A stretch of DNA of 64,000 nt from RGIG9041 sp045593905. Its GTDB lineage: Bacteria > Bacillota > Clostridia > Oscillospirales > QAKW01. The position numbers were made by a program, and so were the translations under genes. A model generated the notes under the pieces. It did not search any database. It saw nothing but the letters and a program-made list of their open reading frames with translations, and was not told the DNA's origin. Where the stretch lies: positions 1 to 64,000 of the forward strand of contig JAZNXL010000015.1 of NCBI GenBank assembly GCA_045593905.1, given 5' to 3'. Below are positions 8,301 through 15,849 of this stretch, in pieces (the first letter of the stretch is position 1; every line of letters starts with the position of its first letter).

Positions 8301-8672
8301 GGGTGCAGGGCGGGGGAAGGTGAGCGCATCAACTGTTGCAATTACCATATCAAACTCGCCCGAGTGAATTTGCTCAAGCGCCGCCATACTCTCGCCGTCA
8401 CCGCTAACGGCAACGCCTACGTCAAAGTTAAACTCGCCGCCGTAAATTACAGGCTGTTTTCGTTTAAAGAGCGCAGCAAAAAGCGAGGATATTTGACCAA
8501 GGTCGCAGGTATTATCTGCAACAAATATCCCCTTTTTATTATGTTTTTGGGTTAAACAGTAGGCGGCAACCGCCGATGCGTACGAGTCAAGCCCGTACAC
8601 CGCCGAGGGTAACTCGGCAGGCGGCGGCAAACCAATGTCGCCAAGCAGTTTATAAAGGTTAAAATCAGCCAT
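5328..8672 (-). CDS. mfd: Transcription-repair coupling factor Mfd
   Basis: A 1114-residue protein, the normal length for Mfd. It removes stalled RNA polymerase from damaged DNA and recruits UvrA. The UvrB-like N-terminal region is followed by the RNA-polymerase-interacting CarD-like domain (DLVVHNAHGIGIYNG, near 459), the translocase core with Walker A (CGDVGVGKTE, near 607), DEEQ (near 709), and the C-terminal TRCF domain. A longer frame runs to 8753, but the ATG at 8672 begins the conserved N-terminus and overlaps pth by 8 bases, so I chose it. The ribosome site is weak, suggesting translational coupling to pth. Confidence 0.97.
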   Translation of the reverse strand: MADFNLYKLLGDIGLPPPAELPSAVYGLDSYASAVAAYCLTQKHNKKGIFVADNTCDLGQISSLFAALFKRKQPVIYGGEFNFDVGVAVSGDGESMAALEQIHSGEFDMVIATVDALTFPRPAPQNAQKAITIKAGDSTSLDALCDSLIKMGYSMFDMVEGAGSFSRRGDIVDVFVGGSDAPVRIEFFDTDIERISYFDVISQRRTEQCEQVKITPLNKSPYVSDTELLDILKAQKPHHDIEKDIEALNSGMRVAIDKYIPLIYPKIFTIFDYVDNPLVFVLEQSQIKSRCEFLEWQFNQNVEQCALHGTFIANGSYYLSYDELLTHFVKDTYLFSALKPTASQKLSALTDANILSQSVSEFIGKESALTVADYVKGGYSCVITASTTERAKVVKEALDEAGVSTKNVTVTVSDIALNLVFENAKLVLLSDVAAKKKPSVKRAKKQAGEKIKSFDDIEIGDLVVHNAHGIGIYNGIKQMTVGGVTKDYIVIGYDKGDTLYVPCPQLDLISKYIGADTSKVKLTRLGTSAWEKAKSKVKKESEVLARELIELYAKRLSAKGFAFSADTDWQNEFEQRFEYEETEDQIACAREIKADMEKPYPMDRLLCGDVGVGKTEVALRAAFKAVMDSKQVAILVPTTILAEQHFNTVAKRFKGFPVKVASLSRFKTKKQQSQICKELESGEIDIVIGTHRLLQKDVKFLDLGLLIVDEEQRFGVKHKEKIKELALGVDVLSMSATPIPRTLNMAMSGIRDISIIEEAPLDRLPVMTYVLEYNFDIVTQAITREMRRNGCVFYLKNDIEALDSIATRLSIAIPEARIMTAHGKMSAAEIEKAWEAVLSHEVDILLCTTIIETGIDVSFANTLIIEDADRMGLAQLHQIRGRVGRSSRRAYAYLTYKKDKNPSEIATKRLVTIKEFTEFGAGLKIAMRDLEIRGAGSLLGERQHGNMSVVGYDTYMEILKNVILTEQGLEPETKSDCTIDISVSAFIPKTYITSERTRIDVYKKIAAIKNHDGFLDTLDELTDRFKAPPESVINLMRISLIRNMARSLNIFDIKQRADNIVFFFNSVDENLLIRLQAIYGSGMMFTPGEKPYVTIRPNGKTVIERMEEFLQNLQ

Positions 8673-9249
8673 TATACATATTTCTCGCTTTGTCGAGCTG
8701 ACCTGCAAAGAGAAGGTTACAAATGTCGCCTGTTTTTTTAGCGGCATCTTCAACGCTCTTTAGCTCGTCAGCGCTGAATTTTGACAGCACCCAGTCTTTT
8801 AAATCGTACTCGGGGTGCGGCTTTTTGCCAACACCAATTTTAATACGCAAAAACTGTTCGCTGTTTAAATGCTTTATAATATCGTACACGCCGTTGTGAC
8901 CGCCGTCAGAGCCTTTGGGGCGAATGCGTATTTTACCCGCATCGAGCGATACATCGTCGTATATAACAATAAAATTAGTAACAGGAATTTTAAAAAAGCG
9001 CATAACCTCGGCAATGGCGCCGCCGCTTAAGTTCATATAGGTTTGCGGTTTTATAATATAAATTTCTTTATCACCGCTTACCGCCTTAAAAAGCTGGGCG
9101 TTTGCTCTTGTTCTTGTAGCCGATGCTGAGTAAAATTTTACAAGCTCGTCGGCGCAAATAAACCCTGCGTTATGGCGCGTGTTTTCGTACTTCGAGCCGG
9201 GGTTGCCAAGCCCTGCAATAAGATAACGCTGTTTAGTCTTGAATAGCAT
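8665..9249 (-). CDS. pth: Peptidyl-tRNA hydrolase
   Basis: A 194-residue cytosolic enzyme that frees tRNA from prematurely released peptidyl-tRNA. The family signatures are intact: GLGNPG near residue 13, catalytic His26 in NTRHNAG, QTYMNLSG near 69, YDDVSLDAGK near 97 and KGSDGGHNG. The ATG has a GGAG site located inside the upstream small zinc-ribbon gene, which it overlaps by 17 bases. pth next to mfd is a common Firmicutes order. The whole group down to mfd reads as one operon. Confidence 0.97.
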   Translation of the reverse strand: MLFKTKQRYLIAGLGNPGSKYENTRHNAGFICADELVKFYSASATRTRANAQLFKAVSGDKEIYIIKPQTYMNLSGGAIAEVMRFFKIPVTNFIVIYDDVSLDAGKIRIRPKGSDGGHNGVYDIIKHLNSEQFLRIKIGVGKKPHPEYDLKDWVLSKFSADELKSVEDAAKKTGDICNLLFAGQLDKARNMYNG

Positions 9250-9382
9250 TTTCTTCTCCGTCGTCTTTATAAATTATTTCAATTGTTTCTTTGTCAAAGG
9301 GTGTGTTGCAGTATACACAAAAATCAACCTCAAACGGCTGAACTGTGTTGCATATAGGGCATTTTAAATATTTTTCCATCAT
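9233..9382 (-). CDS. Small zinc-ribbon protein (49 residues)
   Basis: A short frame overlapping genes at both ends: its ATG at 9382 overlaps the stop of the ABC transporter (ATGA), and its 3' end overlaps the start of pth by 17 bases. A second in-frame ATG lies at 9379. The protein carries two CxxC pairs, CPIC and CVYC, separated by ten residues, the layout of a zinc ribbon, followed by an acidic tail. The tight packing between two co-directional genes, with the pth ribosome site inside it, argues that it is real. The function is unknown; similar tiny zinc ribbons often bind nucleic acid or protein. Confidence 0.7.
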   Translation of the reverse strand: MMEKYLKCPICNTVQPFEVDFCVYCNTPFDKETIEIIYKDDGEENAIQD

Positions 9383-11100
9383 CTGAACTGATAACTGTAA
9401 TAGTTTTTGTAAATTCCGTTTTCGTTTTGTAAGAGTGTGTCGTGTGTGCCGCGCTCAACAATACCTGTTTTGTCAACAACTACAATCTCGTCGGCATTTT
9501 TAACAGTCGAAAGCCTGTGTGCAACTACCACAACGGTGCGCCCCTTTGCAAGCTCGTCGAGTGATTTTTGAATAAGCATTTCGGTTGCGTTGTCAAGAGC
9601 GCTTGTAGCCTCGTCAAGAATAAGAATTGACGGGTTTTTAAGGAATATACGCGCAATCGAAATACGTTGCTTTTGACCGCCCGAAAGCTTTATTCCGCGC
9701 TCGCCAACGTTGGTGTTATAGCCGTTTTCAAGGGTCATAATGTAGTCATGAATGTTGGCTTTTTTAGCTGCTTCAATTATTGCCTCGTCACTTGCATCAA
9801 GGTCGCCGTAGGCTATGTTTTCACGGATAGTTCCGTTAAACAAAAACACGTCTTGCGACACAATGCCAATGTTAGACCTGAGTGATGAGAGTGCTATGTC
9901 TTTTACGTTATTGCCGTCAAGCAAAATTTCGCCCTCGTCAATCTCGTAAAACCTTGGTATAAGGTTGCAAATGGTGGTTTTGCCGCCGCCCGAGGGACCT
10001 ACAAGCGCGAGTGTTTTACCCGACTCGATGTTTAAGCTTAATTTATCAATAATGTTTTTGCCCTCGTCGGTTGACTCGTAGGCAAACGAAACGTTTTTAA
10101 ACTCGATGTTACCTTCGATTTTTTCTAATTTGATTTTACCGATGTCGGTTTCGGGGGCTTTGTCAATGATTTCGCAAAAACGCTTAAAGCCTGTCATACC
10201 CTCTTGAAGCTGCTCAAAGAGCGATACAAACCTGCGGATAGGGTTTAAAAACATACTTATGTATAAAAGATATGCGGTAAATTCGCCAATATTGATTTTA
10301 CCGTAGTAAAAGAACAGCGCACCTGCAACAAGCACTACAAGGTATAAAAAGTCAATAAAAAACGACATTGACGAGTGGAACTTTGCCATTTCTAAAAGCG
10401 CCTTGCCTCTGTATTTTTTTAGTAGTTCGTTTTCTTTATCAAACTTTTTGTTTTCGTGTGTGGCGGCGGTGTAGGCACGCGATACGCGAATACCCGAAAT
10501 TGCCGTTTCAATGTTTGCGTTAACCTCGGCAACCTGTTCTCTGCTTTTTCTAAAAGCGGTCATCATATTACCGCGCATAAGCACCGAAAACAAAATAATA
10601 AACGGCACCGATGCAAATACAATAAGTGTCAGCGTTAGGTTAATTGACGAAAGCATAATAAACGAGCCAATAAACATAAGCACCGATAAAAACAGGTCTT
10701 CGGGACCGTGGTGCGCAAGCTCAGATACCTCGTTTAAGTCGTTAATAAGCCGCGACATAATACTGCCGGTCTTGTTTTCGTCATAGTATGAAAAGGGTAG
10801 CTTTTGTAAATGCCTGAAAAGCTCTTTTCGCATATCTGCCTGCATACGAATACCAACAACGTGACCGTAGTAGCAAACAACAAAGTTAAATAAATACTTT
10901 AAAAGATAAATTACAAGCAGTGCGACTGCCCACAAAATTATCATTTGTAAATTTTTTGACGGCACGTACTTGTTAATAATATCTTTTGCAATTACAGGGT
11001 AAAACAGGTCGCAGCCGGCAATTAAAACAGCGCAAACCATATCAATTATGAATAACCGCAGATGCGATTTGTAGTATTTAATAAAGCGTAAAATCATCAA
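9379..11100 (-). CDS. ABC exporter, fused membrane and ATPase domains
   Basis: A 573-residue half-transporter of the MsbA/LmrA type. The N-terminal ~310 residues hold about six membrane helices. The ATPase domain shows Walker A (VGPSGGGKTT, near 365), the signature LSGGQKQR, Walker B with ILILDEATSALD and the switch histidine in VVVAHRLSTV. It would work as a dimer exporting lipids, drugs or peptides; the substrate cannot be read from sequence. A GGAGGG site precedes the ATG at 11100 (a second ATG follows directly). No partner half-transporter is adjacent, so a homodimer is likely. Confidence 0.93.
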   Translation of the reverse strand: MMILRFIKYYKSHLRLFIIDMVCAVLIAGCDLFYPVIAKDIINKYVPSKNLQMIILWAVALLVIYLLKYLFNFVVCYYGHVVGIRMQADMRKELFRHLQKLPFSYYDENKTGSIMSRLINDLNEVSELAHHGPEDLFLSVLMFIGSFIMLSSINLTLTLIVFASVPFIILFSVLMRGNMMTAFRKSREQVAEVNANIETAISGIRVSRAYTAATHENKKFDKENELLKKYRGKALLEMAKFHSSMSFFIDFLYLVVLVAGALFFYYGKINIGEFTAYLLYISMFLNPIRRFVSLFEQLQEGMTGFKRFCEIIDKAPETDIGKIKLEKIEGNIEFKNVSFAYESTDEGKNIIDKLSLNIESGKTLALVGPSGGGKTTICNLIPRFYEIDEGEILLDGNNVKDIALSSLRSNIGIVSQDVFLFNGTIRENIAYGDLDASDEAIIEAAKKANIHDYIMTLENGYNTNVGERGIKLSGGQKQRISIARIFLKNPSILILDEATSALDNATEMLIQKSLDELAKGRTVVVVAHRLSTVKNADEIVVVDKTGIVERGTHDTLLQNENGIYKNYYSYQFR

Positions 11101-11140
11101 ATAAGCCCTCCGCTTAAAATTATATAACCTTTAGAGCCCA

Positions 11141-11169
11141 TTGACAAGCATATTTTAATTTAATATAAT
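11141..11169 (+). promoter_or_regulatory. Housekeeping promoter of the dnaD-dnaC operon
   Basis: TTGACA (11141-11146) and TATAAT (11164-11169) are separated by exactly 17 bases. This is a perfect vegetative consensus, 30 bases before the GTG start at 11200. It lies in the gap between the divergent ABC exporter and DnaD genes. Confidence 0.85.
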
Positions 11170-11199
11170 ATATTTTACTAATTTTAAGGAGTAATTTTT

Positions 11200-12111
11200 G
11201 TGGCAGGCTACATTTTTTCTTCAAACCAAATACCTATGATGAGCGTTCCGCGTTCTATTGCCGACAGGTTTTTGCCTATAGCAACAGGTGCGCAAATTAA
11301 GGTGCTCTTATGCCTTATCCGCTTTGAAGATATGCCGCTTACAAAAGCTGATATTGCAAAGCAGTGCAACCTAAACGAAGATGATGTAAACGATGCCATT
11401 AAATTCTGGATTAAAGAGCAGGTGCTAATTCGCCGCGCAAACTCACTCGTTTTATCGGGCGCAGTAAGCGCACAACCGCAAACGCTTCCGCGCTATAATG
11501 CCGATAATATTCTTGATAAAAAAACAAACGACAGCGCGTTTTCTTTTCTTATTGCCGAAATTGAGCGCATACTCGGAAAAACACTAAACCAAAACGATGC
11601 TTCGGTTATTCTTGCGATGTATGACCATATGGGCTTTGGCGACGACCTTATTATCCACCTTATTAATTACTGCGTGTCAATCGGTAAGTCAAACTTCAGA
11701 TATATCGAAAAAGTAGCGCTCGATTGGTTCGACAGGGGAGTAGATACCTTTGAAAAAGCCGAAGCACTAATTCGCGCACTCGAGAAAAAGGCGCGTCTTG
11801 AAACTGCAGTTATGGGCTATTTTGGTATTGAAAGAGCACTTTCTAAAAAAGAAAAGGAATATATCGAAAGCTGGGAGCAAACTCTTGGTATGTCGCTTGA
11901 AATGATTAAAGAGGCGTACGAGGTGTGTATCGACAAAAAAGGTGCGCTCAAGTTTGCATATATAAACGGTATACTTGTCGACTGGCACAAAAAAGGCTTT
12001 AAATCGGTATCTGATATTAAAACCGATGTAAAACCTGTGTCAAACGAAAAGAGCTATAACAGTTTAGATATTGAAAACGCAATCTTAAACAGTATGGTAG
12101 GTGAAAATTAG
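11200..12111 (+). CDS. DnaD-like replication initiation protein
   Basis: A 303-residue protein starting at GTG with an AAGGAG site. It has an N-terminal winged-helix part (TKADIAKQCNLNEDDVNDAIKFWIKE, about 47-75) and two DnaD/DnaB_2-type helical domains (about 110-190 and 205-275; the second contains YIESWEQTLGMSLEMIKEAYE). Such proteins help load the replicative helicase in Firmicutes. Its stop overlaps the GTG of the helicase-loader gene, the typical dnaD/dnaB-dnaI type pairing. The gene could equally be called dnaB-like in the Bacillus sense. Confidence 0.9.
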   Translation: MAGYIFSSNQIPMMSVPRSIADRFLPIATGAQIKVLLCLIRFEDMPLTKADIAKQCNLNEDDVNDAIKFWIKEQVLIRRANSLVLSGAVSAQPQTLPRYNADNILDKKTNDSAFSFLIAEIERILGKTLNQNDASVILAMYDHMGFGDDLIIHLINYCVSIGKSNFRYIEKVALDWFDRGVDTFEKAEALIRALEKKARLETAVMGYFGIERALSKKEKEYIESWEQTLGMSLEMIKEAYEVCIDKKGALKFAYINGILVDWHKKGFKSVSDIKTDVKPVSNEKSYNSLDIENAILNSMVGEN

Positions 12112-13076
12112 TGGCAAGTTCAACAAAACAAAAAATAATATCAGAGTTTGAGCAAAAACGAAGGACTGCTACGCTTAAGGCTGCAAGCAATAAGGCGTCG
12201 GCATACCAAAGCCACCCTGAGCTTGCCGATTACGATAAACAAATCAGCAACGTTGCAACTGCTTACACCAAGCGTATGATTGCAGGCGAGGACGTAAGCG
12301 CCGATATGCAAAAAGACGTTGCAAAAATAATTGCGCAAAAAAACAATTACCTAAAATCACTCGGTATTAACCCAAATTCGTTTGAGCCGGAGTATTCGTG
12401 TAAGCTATGTAACGATACAGGAACTACAAAAAACGGCGTATGCGATTGCTTTAAAGCAAGACTTATCGAAGAAAACTTTAAAAACTCAAATCTTTCTAAA
12501 ATTTTAACAAATCAGTCGTTCGAAAACTTTAGTCTTGACTATTATCCCGACGAAATACCGCAAGGTTACCCGCTTTCACCACGCGCAAATATCGAAAAAA
12601 TCGTTAAATATTGCAAAGAATTTGCGTATAATTTTGACTTTTCTCCAAAAAGTATACTTATGACAGGCGGAACAGGTCTTGGTAAGACTTATCTTTCAAC
12701 CTGCATTGCAAAAGTGCTGCTCGAAAACTCAAAAAGTGTAATTTATATAAGCGCAGTTGACTTTTTTAAGCGTATTGAGTCGGCAAGATTCGATGCAACC
12801 AATACCGATGTTGAGATGTTTGAAAACTGCGACCTTTTAATTGTTGACGATCTTGGCACCGAGGCACCAAGCGTTTATGCAACCGCCGTTTTTTCAGATA
12901 TTTTAGACAAACGCGTGTCACAAGGCAAAAAAATGATACTTAATACAAATAATAAAATTAGCGATATTGAAAAGTTCTACGGTCAGCGCGTTTACTCGCG
13001 TATTGCAGGCTTTTTTAAATGCCTTGTGTTTTTTGGTAAAGATATTCGTATTCAAAACTTTTTACAAGGAAAATAA
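12111..13076 (+). CDS. dnaC: DnaC/DnaI-type helicase loader ATPase
   Basis: A 321-residue AAA+ protein that should load the replicative helicase together with its DnaD-like neighbour. The N-terminal part has a cysteine cluster (Cys97, Cys100, Cys111, Cys113) typical of a zinc site. The ATPase domain has Walker A (GGTGLGKTYL, near 187) and Walker B (LLIVDDLGTE), and ends with an arginine-rich sensor region (QRVYSRIAG). The start is a GTG overlapping the previous stop by one base, so the two genes are translationally coupled. Confidence 0.93.
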   Translation: MASSTKQKIISEFEQKRRTATLKAASNKASAYQSHPELADYDKQISNVATAYTKRMIAGEDVSADMQKDVAKIIAQKNNYLKSLGINPNSFEPEYSCKLCNDTGTTKNGVCDCFKARLIEENFKNSNLSKILTNQSFENFSLDYYPDEIPQGYPLSPRANIEKIVKYCKEFAYNFDFSPKSILMTGGTGLGKTYLSTCIAKVLLENSKSVIYISAVDFFKRIESARFDATNTDVEMFENCDLLIVDDLGTEAPSVYATAVFSDILDKRVSQGKKMILNTNNKISDIEKFYGQRVYSRIAGFFKCLVFFGKDIRIQNFLQGK

Positions 13077-13078
13077 AT

Positions 13079-13534
13079 ATGAAAAAAATTATTTCAGCTT
13101 TACTTTGCGTATTGCTTTTGTTTTGCATTGGCTCTTGCGCAAAAAAAGAGCAAAATATACAAACGCTTTCGTCAGCTGCCGAGGTTGCAGAGCTTTTAAA
13201 TATTGATTTTTCAGTTCCTGCAACTGCAAAGTACACAACCTTTACAATAACCGATAATGAGTTGGCGCAGGCGCATTTTACCTTTAACGGCTTTGTTTTT
13301 GATATGTACGCATCAAAAATACTGTTGGCAAAAGATATGCTGAGTATAAAAGCGCAAAATATTGGCGCTGTTTCGCTTGAGTTTGATGAAAGGGCAGACC
13401 TTTCGGTAATTTCTTATAGCGATGGCAGCAGGGGGTGTGAGTGGACAAAAGACGGTACACATTATGTACTGTATTGTCACAAGTCGGCATCCGACGACGT
13501 TTTTTTAGAAATATGTGATGTTATTATTAAATAA
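13079..13534 (+). CDS. Small lipoprotein of unknown function
   Basis: A 151-residue protein beginning 2 bases after the loader gene; its ribosome site (CAAGGAAA) lies inside that gene. The signal peptide has a lipobox (CIGSC, Cys at about 20). The mature part is about 130 residues with alternating beta strands (YTTFTITDNELAQAHFTFNGFVF and the like) and resembles small DUF4367-like lipoproteins, but I cannot assign a family with confidence. A terminator follows directly. Co-transcription with replication genes seems incidental. Confidence 0.7.
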   Translation: MKKIISALLCVLLLFCIGSCAKKEQNIQTLSSAAEVAELLNIDFSVPATAKYTTFTITDNELAQAHFTFNGFVFDMYASKILLAKDMLSIKAQNIGAVSLEFDERADLSVISYSDGSRGCEWTKDGTHYVLYCHKSASDDVFLEICDVIIK

Positions 13535-13560
13535 TACCGATTTTATCGGTATTATTTTTT
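13531..13560 (+). terminator. Intrinsic terminator after the dnaD-dnaC-lipoprotein operon
   Basis: AATACCGAT (13533-13541) pairs with ATCGGTATT (13545-13553) around a TTT loop, followed by ATTTTTTT. It begins within the stop region of the lipoprotein gene. Confidence 0.85.
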
Positions 13561-13596
13561 TATGCTCGCATAGAGTTATATCGGGAGGTACAACCT

Positions 13597-14598
13597 ATGC
13601 GAAGTTTAAAATGGTATGGTCTTATAATATTTTTATCAACCCTCTTAATACCGCTTGTGCTTAATGCTTTTTTTGGCGGCGACATTCAACCCCCGCTGCA
13701 AAACGACGTAAATGACGATATTGCAAATATGCAAATTAAGGTTTATAAAAGCAGCAGCAAAAACGTTGAAATGATTAACTGCTACGACTATATTGTCGGT
13801 GTTGTTATGGCTGAAATGCCATATACCTATAATGCCGAAGCACTAAAGGCACAGGCGGTAGCGGCGTTTACCTATACTGTAAATAAAATGGAAAATGCAA
13901 TAAAAAACCCCGATAGCGCCGCCGACCATAGCGGCGGATACGTTTGTGATGACTACAACCACTGCAAAGCATATATATCAAAAGACGATGCAAAAGAAAA
14001 ATTCGGCGCATCGTTTGATAGCGCATACTCAAAAATCGCTGATGCGGTAAGCGAAACTCTCGGCAAAGTAATAACCTATGATGGCCAGCCTATAAATGCC
14101 GTTTTTCACAGTATTTCGGGCGGTATCACCTCGAGCGCAAAAGAAATCTGGGGCAGCGATATTGCCTATTTACAGTCGGTTGACTGTGCTTTTGATAAGT
14201 CGGCAAACGGCTTTGAGTCAACTGTTAAGCTGTCACACGACGATTTTTCGGCTATTTTTTATGAACAGCTTGGTGTGGTGCTTCCAAAAGACTACAGCGA
14301 GTGGCTTGGCGGTATTACCCGCTTTGATTCAGGAACTGTAAATAAAATTACCATTGCCGGCACCGAATACGAGGGCACCTACATACGTAAGCTGTTTTCA
14401 CTGCGAAGCGCCAATTTTGAGCTTGAAATAGGCGACAAAAACGTAGTGTTTACAGTATACGGCTACGGTCACGGAGTCGGTATGTCGCAAAACGGTGCAA
14501 ACTGTCTTGCAAACGACGGTAAAAGCTATTTAGAAATTTTAAAATATTTTTATAAAGACGTCGAAATTACCGATTACAAAATTTCAAAAAATGTATAA
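13597..14598 (+). CDS. spoIID: Stage II sporulation protein D, peptidoglycan lytic transglycosylase
   Basis: A 333-residue membrane-anchored protein that cuts glycan strands during forespore engulfment. It has an N-terminal membrane segment (about 7-25), the conserved NAEALKAQAVAAF with catalytic Glu81, and His111, Cys117, His122 and Cys123 at exactly the spacing of the zinc site known in clostridial SpoIID. It also has HSISGGITSSAKEIWG and the C-terminal GYGHGVGMSQ. A GGGAGG site precedes the ATG. CATAGAGT at 13569-13576 resembles the minus-10 box of a sigma-E promoter; its minus-35 match is poor. Confidence 0.95.
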   Translation: MRSLKWYGLIIFLSTLLIPLVLNAFFGGDIQPPLQNDVNDDIANMQIKVYKSSSKNVEMINCYDYIVGVVMAEMPYTYNAEALKAQAVAAFTYTVNKMENAIKNPDSAADHSGGYVCDDYNHCKAYISKDDAKEKFGASFDSAYSKIADAVSETLGKVITYDGQPINAVFHSISGGITSSAKEIWGSDIAYLQSVDCAFDKSANGFESTVKLSHDDFSAIFYEQLGVVLPKDYSEWLGGITRFDSGTVNKITIAGTEYEGTYIRKLFSLRSANFELEIGDKNVVFTVYGYGHGVGMSQNGANCLANDGKSYLEILKYFYKDVEITDYKISKNV

Positions 14599-14602
14599 TG
14601 CC

Positions 14603-14640
14603 ACCTCCGTCTGTCAACAATACTGACAACGGAGGTTTTT
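14603..14640 (+). terminator. Hairpin that both terminates spoIID and covers the spoIIQ ribosome site
   Basis: ACCTCCGT (14603-14610) pairs with ACGGAGGT (14629-14636), with an inner GTCA/TGAC stem (14613-14616 with 14624-14627), followed by TTTTTT. The GGAGG in the right arm is the ribosome binding site of the gene at 14645. Folding would therefore both end transcription and hide that site. Confidence 0.8.
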
Positions 14641-14644
14641 TACT

Positions 14645-15331
14645 ATGGATAACAAACATATATTTGATAAACAAAAATCAAGGTCAAAAAAATTTACCTA
14701 TATTGTGGTTGCGCTTTTGTGTATTGGCGCAATCGGTACGCTTTCTTATCTTTCATACAGGGCAGTAAAGCCTACAAATGAGCCACAGCCTCAAATTGAC
14801 AACACCGATACTGTAAATAACACAAAAGACGATGTTGTAGATAGTTTGCCCGAGGTCGAAACAAATACCCAGCCCGAAACCGAGGTCAAAGAGCCTGAGC
14901 CCGAGGCCGAGGTAGGCGGAAAAGACTATATAATGCCTGTAAAAAGTGACGAGGTATCTGTAAAGTTTTCGCTTGAAACACCGGTCTATTCAAAAACGCT
15001 GGGTGACTGGCGCGTGCACGACGGTGTTGATTTTTCAGCAGGCACTGGCGCCGAGGTTGTGGCTGTAAATGACGGTGTTGTCGAAGATATAATACACCAC
15101 GATTTAATGGGTGTTACAGTTATTATTAAGCACGGCGACGGCAAAAAATCGACCTATAGCAATTTAGAAGACAGCGTAACACTTGAAAATGGACAAATTA
15201 TAAATCAGGGCGATGTTGTAGGCAGGGTAGGTGCAACCGCTGTTTACGAGATTGCTGACGGTCCGCATCTTCACTTTGAAATGAGTGACAACGGCAAAAA
15301 AATCGACCCGCTTTCAGTTATTAAAAAATAA
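14645..15331 (+). CDS. spoIIQ: SpoIIQ-like M23/LytM-domain protein
   Basis: A 228-residue bitopic protein: a short cytosolic end, a membrane helix (about 19-37), an acidic Pro/Glu/Thr linker, then a LytM domain. In Clostridia SpoIIQ meets SpoIIIAH across the two forespore membranes to form the feeding channel and support engulfment. The zinc ligands are all kept here (His125 and Asp129 in HDGVD; His208 and His210 in HLH), unlike the degenerate Bacillus subtilis protein but like other clostridial ones. Its position right after spoIID supports the name. A general LytM endopeptidase is the alternative. Confidence 0.88.
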   Translation: MDNKHIFDKQKSRSKKFTYIVVALLCIGAIGTLSYLSYRAVKPTNEPQPQIDNTDTVNNTKDDVVDSLPEVETNTQPETEVKEPEPEAEVGGKDYIMPVKSDEVSVKFSLETPVYSKTLGDWRVHDGVDFSAGTGAEVVAVNDGVVEDIIHHDLMGVTVIIKHGDGKKSTYSNLEDSVTLENGQIINQGDVVGRVGATAVYEIADGPHLHFEMSDNGKKIDPLSVIKK

Positions 15332-15353
15332 CACTTTATTTTTAAAATAATTT

Positions 15354-15362
15354 TGCTATAAT
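15354..15362 (+). promoter_or_regulatory. Extended minus-10 promoter of the lipoprotein gene at 15369
   Basis: TGCTATAAT at 15354-15362 is an extended minus-10 box. A start point 6-7 bases further on would fall on or next to the ATG at 15369. No good minus-35 is visible. Confidence 0.5.
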
Positions 15363-15368
15363 GGGGTT

Positions 15369-15770
15369 ATGAAAAAGTATTTTATAACCCCAATTTTAAT
15401 ATTTGCTTTGCTTTTAACTTCCTGCTCTTCAAATGTTGTTAGCCATCTTGCGTTTGAAACACCGCTTTTAAAAACCGAGCCGCTAAATTGCGACGGAACC
15501 GATACTGTTTATTTTTATGTAGACAGGCAGGTTTATGACCTAAGCGTTGATGTTAACGAGTACAGTGAGCAAAAAGGTGAGTATACAAAACTAAAAACGG
15601 TACATACTCAAAAAACGCTTTTACCCGATACCGCGCTTGCAATCAACCTTAATTTAAAGAGCGAGATACCGTATGTGTCGGTAACCTACAGCTTAGAGAG
15701 TGGCAAAACGCGTCAGCAGTTTATATACTGCGACCAAAACCAAAAGCTTTGGCTTTTAGAACAAAAATAA
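15369..15770 (+). CDS. Small lipoprotein of unknown function
   Basis: A 133-residue protein with a signal peptide and lipobox (LLLTSC, Cys at about 19). The mature part is a single beta-rich domain (TVYFYVDRQVYDLSVDVNEYSE ... IPYVSVTYSLESG) without recognisable motifs. The gene is short but has sensible coding bias and is closed by a terminator. No ribosome binding site is visible, and a minus-10 box sits immediately upstream, so it may be read from a leaderless message. Confidence 0.7.
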   Translation: MKKYFITPILIFALLLTSCSSNVVSHLAFETPLLKTEPLNCDGTDTVYFYVDRQVYDLSVDVNEYSEQKGEYTKLKTVHTQKTLLPDTALAINLNLKSEIPYVSVTYSLESGKTRQQFIYCDQNQKLWLLEQK

Positions 15771-15773
15771 AAA

Positions 15774-15803
15774 AACTCGGTAATTTTTTACCGGGTTTTT
15801 TAA
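15774..15803 (+). terminator. Intrinsic terminator after the lipoprotein gene
   Basis: AACTCGGTAA pairs with TTACCGGGTT around a short T loop, followed by TTTTTAA. The stem contains one G-T pair. Confidence 0.85.
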
Positions 15804-15849
15804 TATTTATCGCTTTTTTATGCAAACTTAAAATAAAGGAGTGATAATT

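Noticed and set aside
8673..8753. Longer mfd start at 8753
   Set aside because: The extra 27 residues lie within pth, are not Mfd-like, and the ATG at 8672 begins the conserved sequence.
13548..13576. Sigma-E promoter before spoIID
   Set aside because: The minus-10 fits (CATAGAGT) but the minus-35 is poor and the start point would lie almost on the ribosome site; kept only as a remark.
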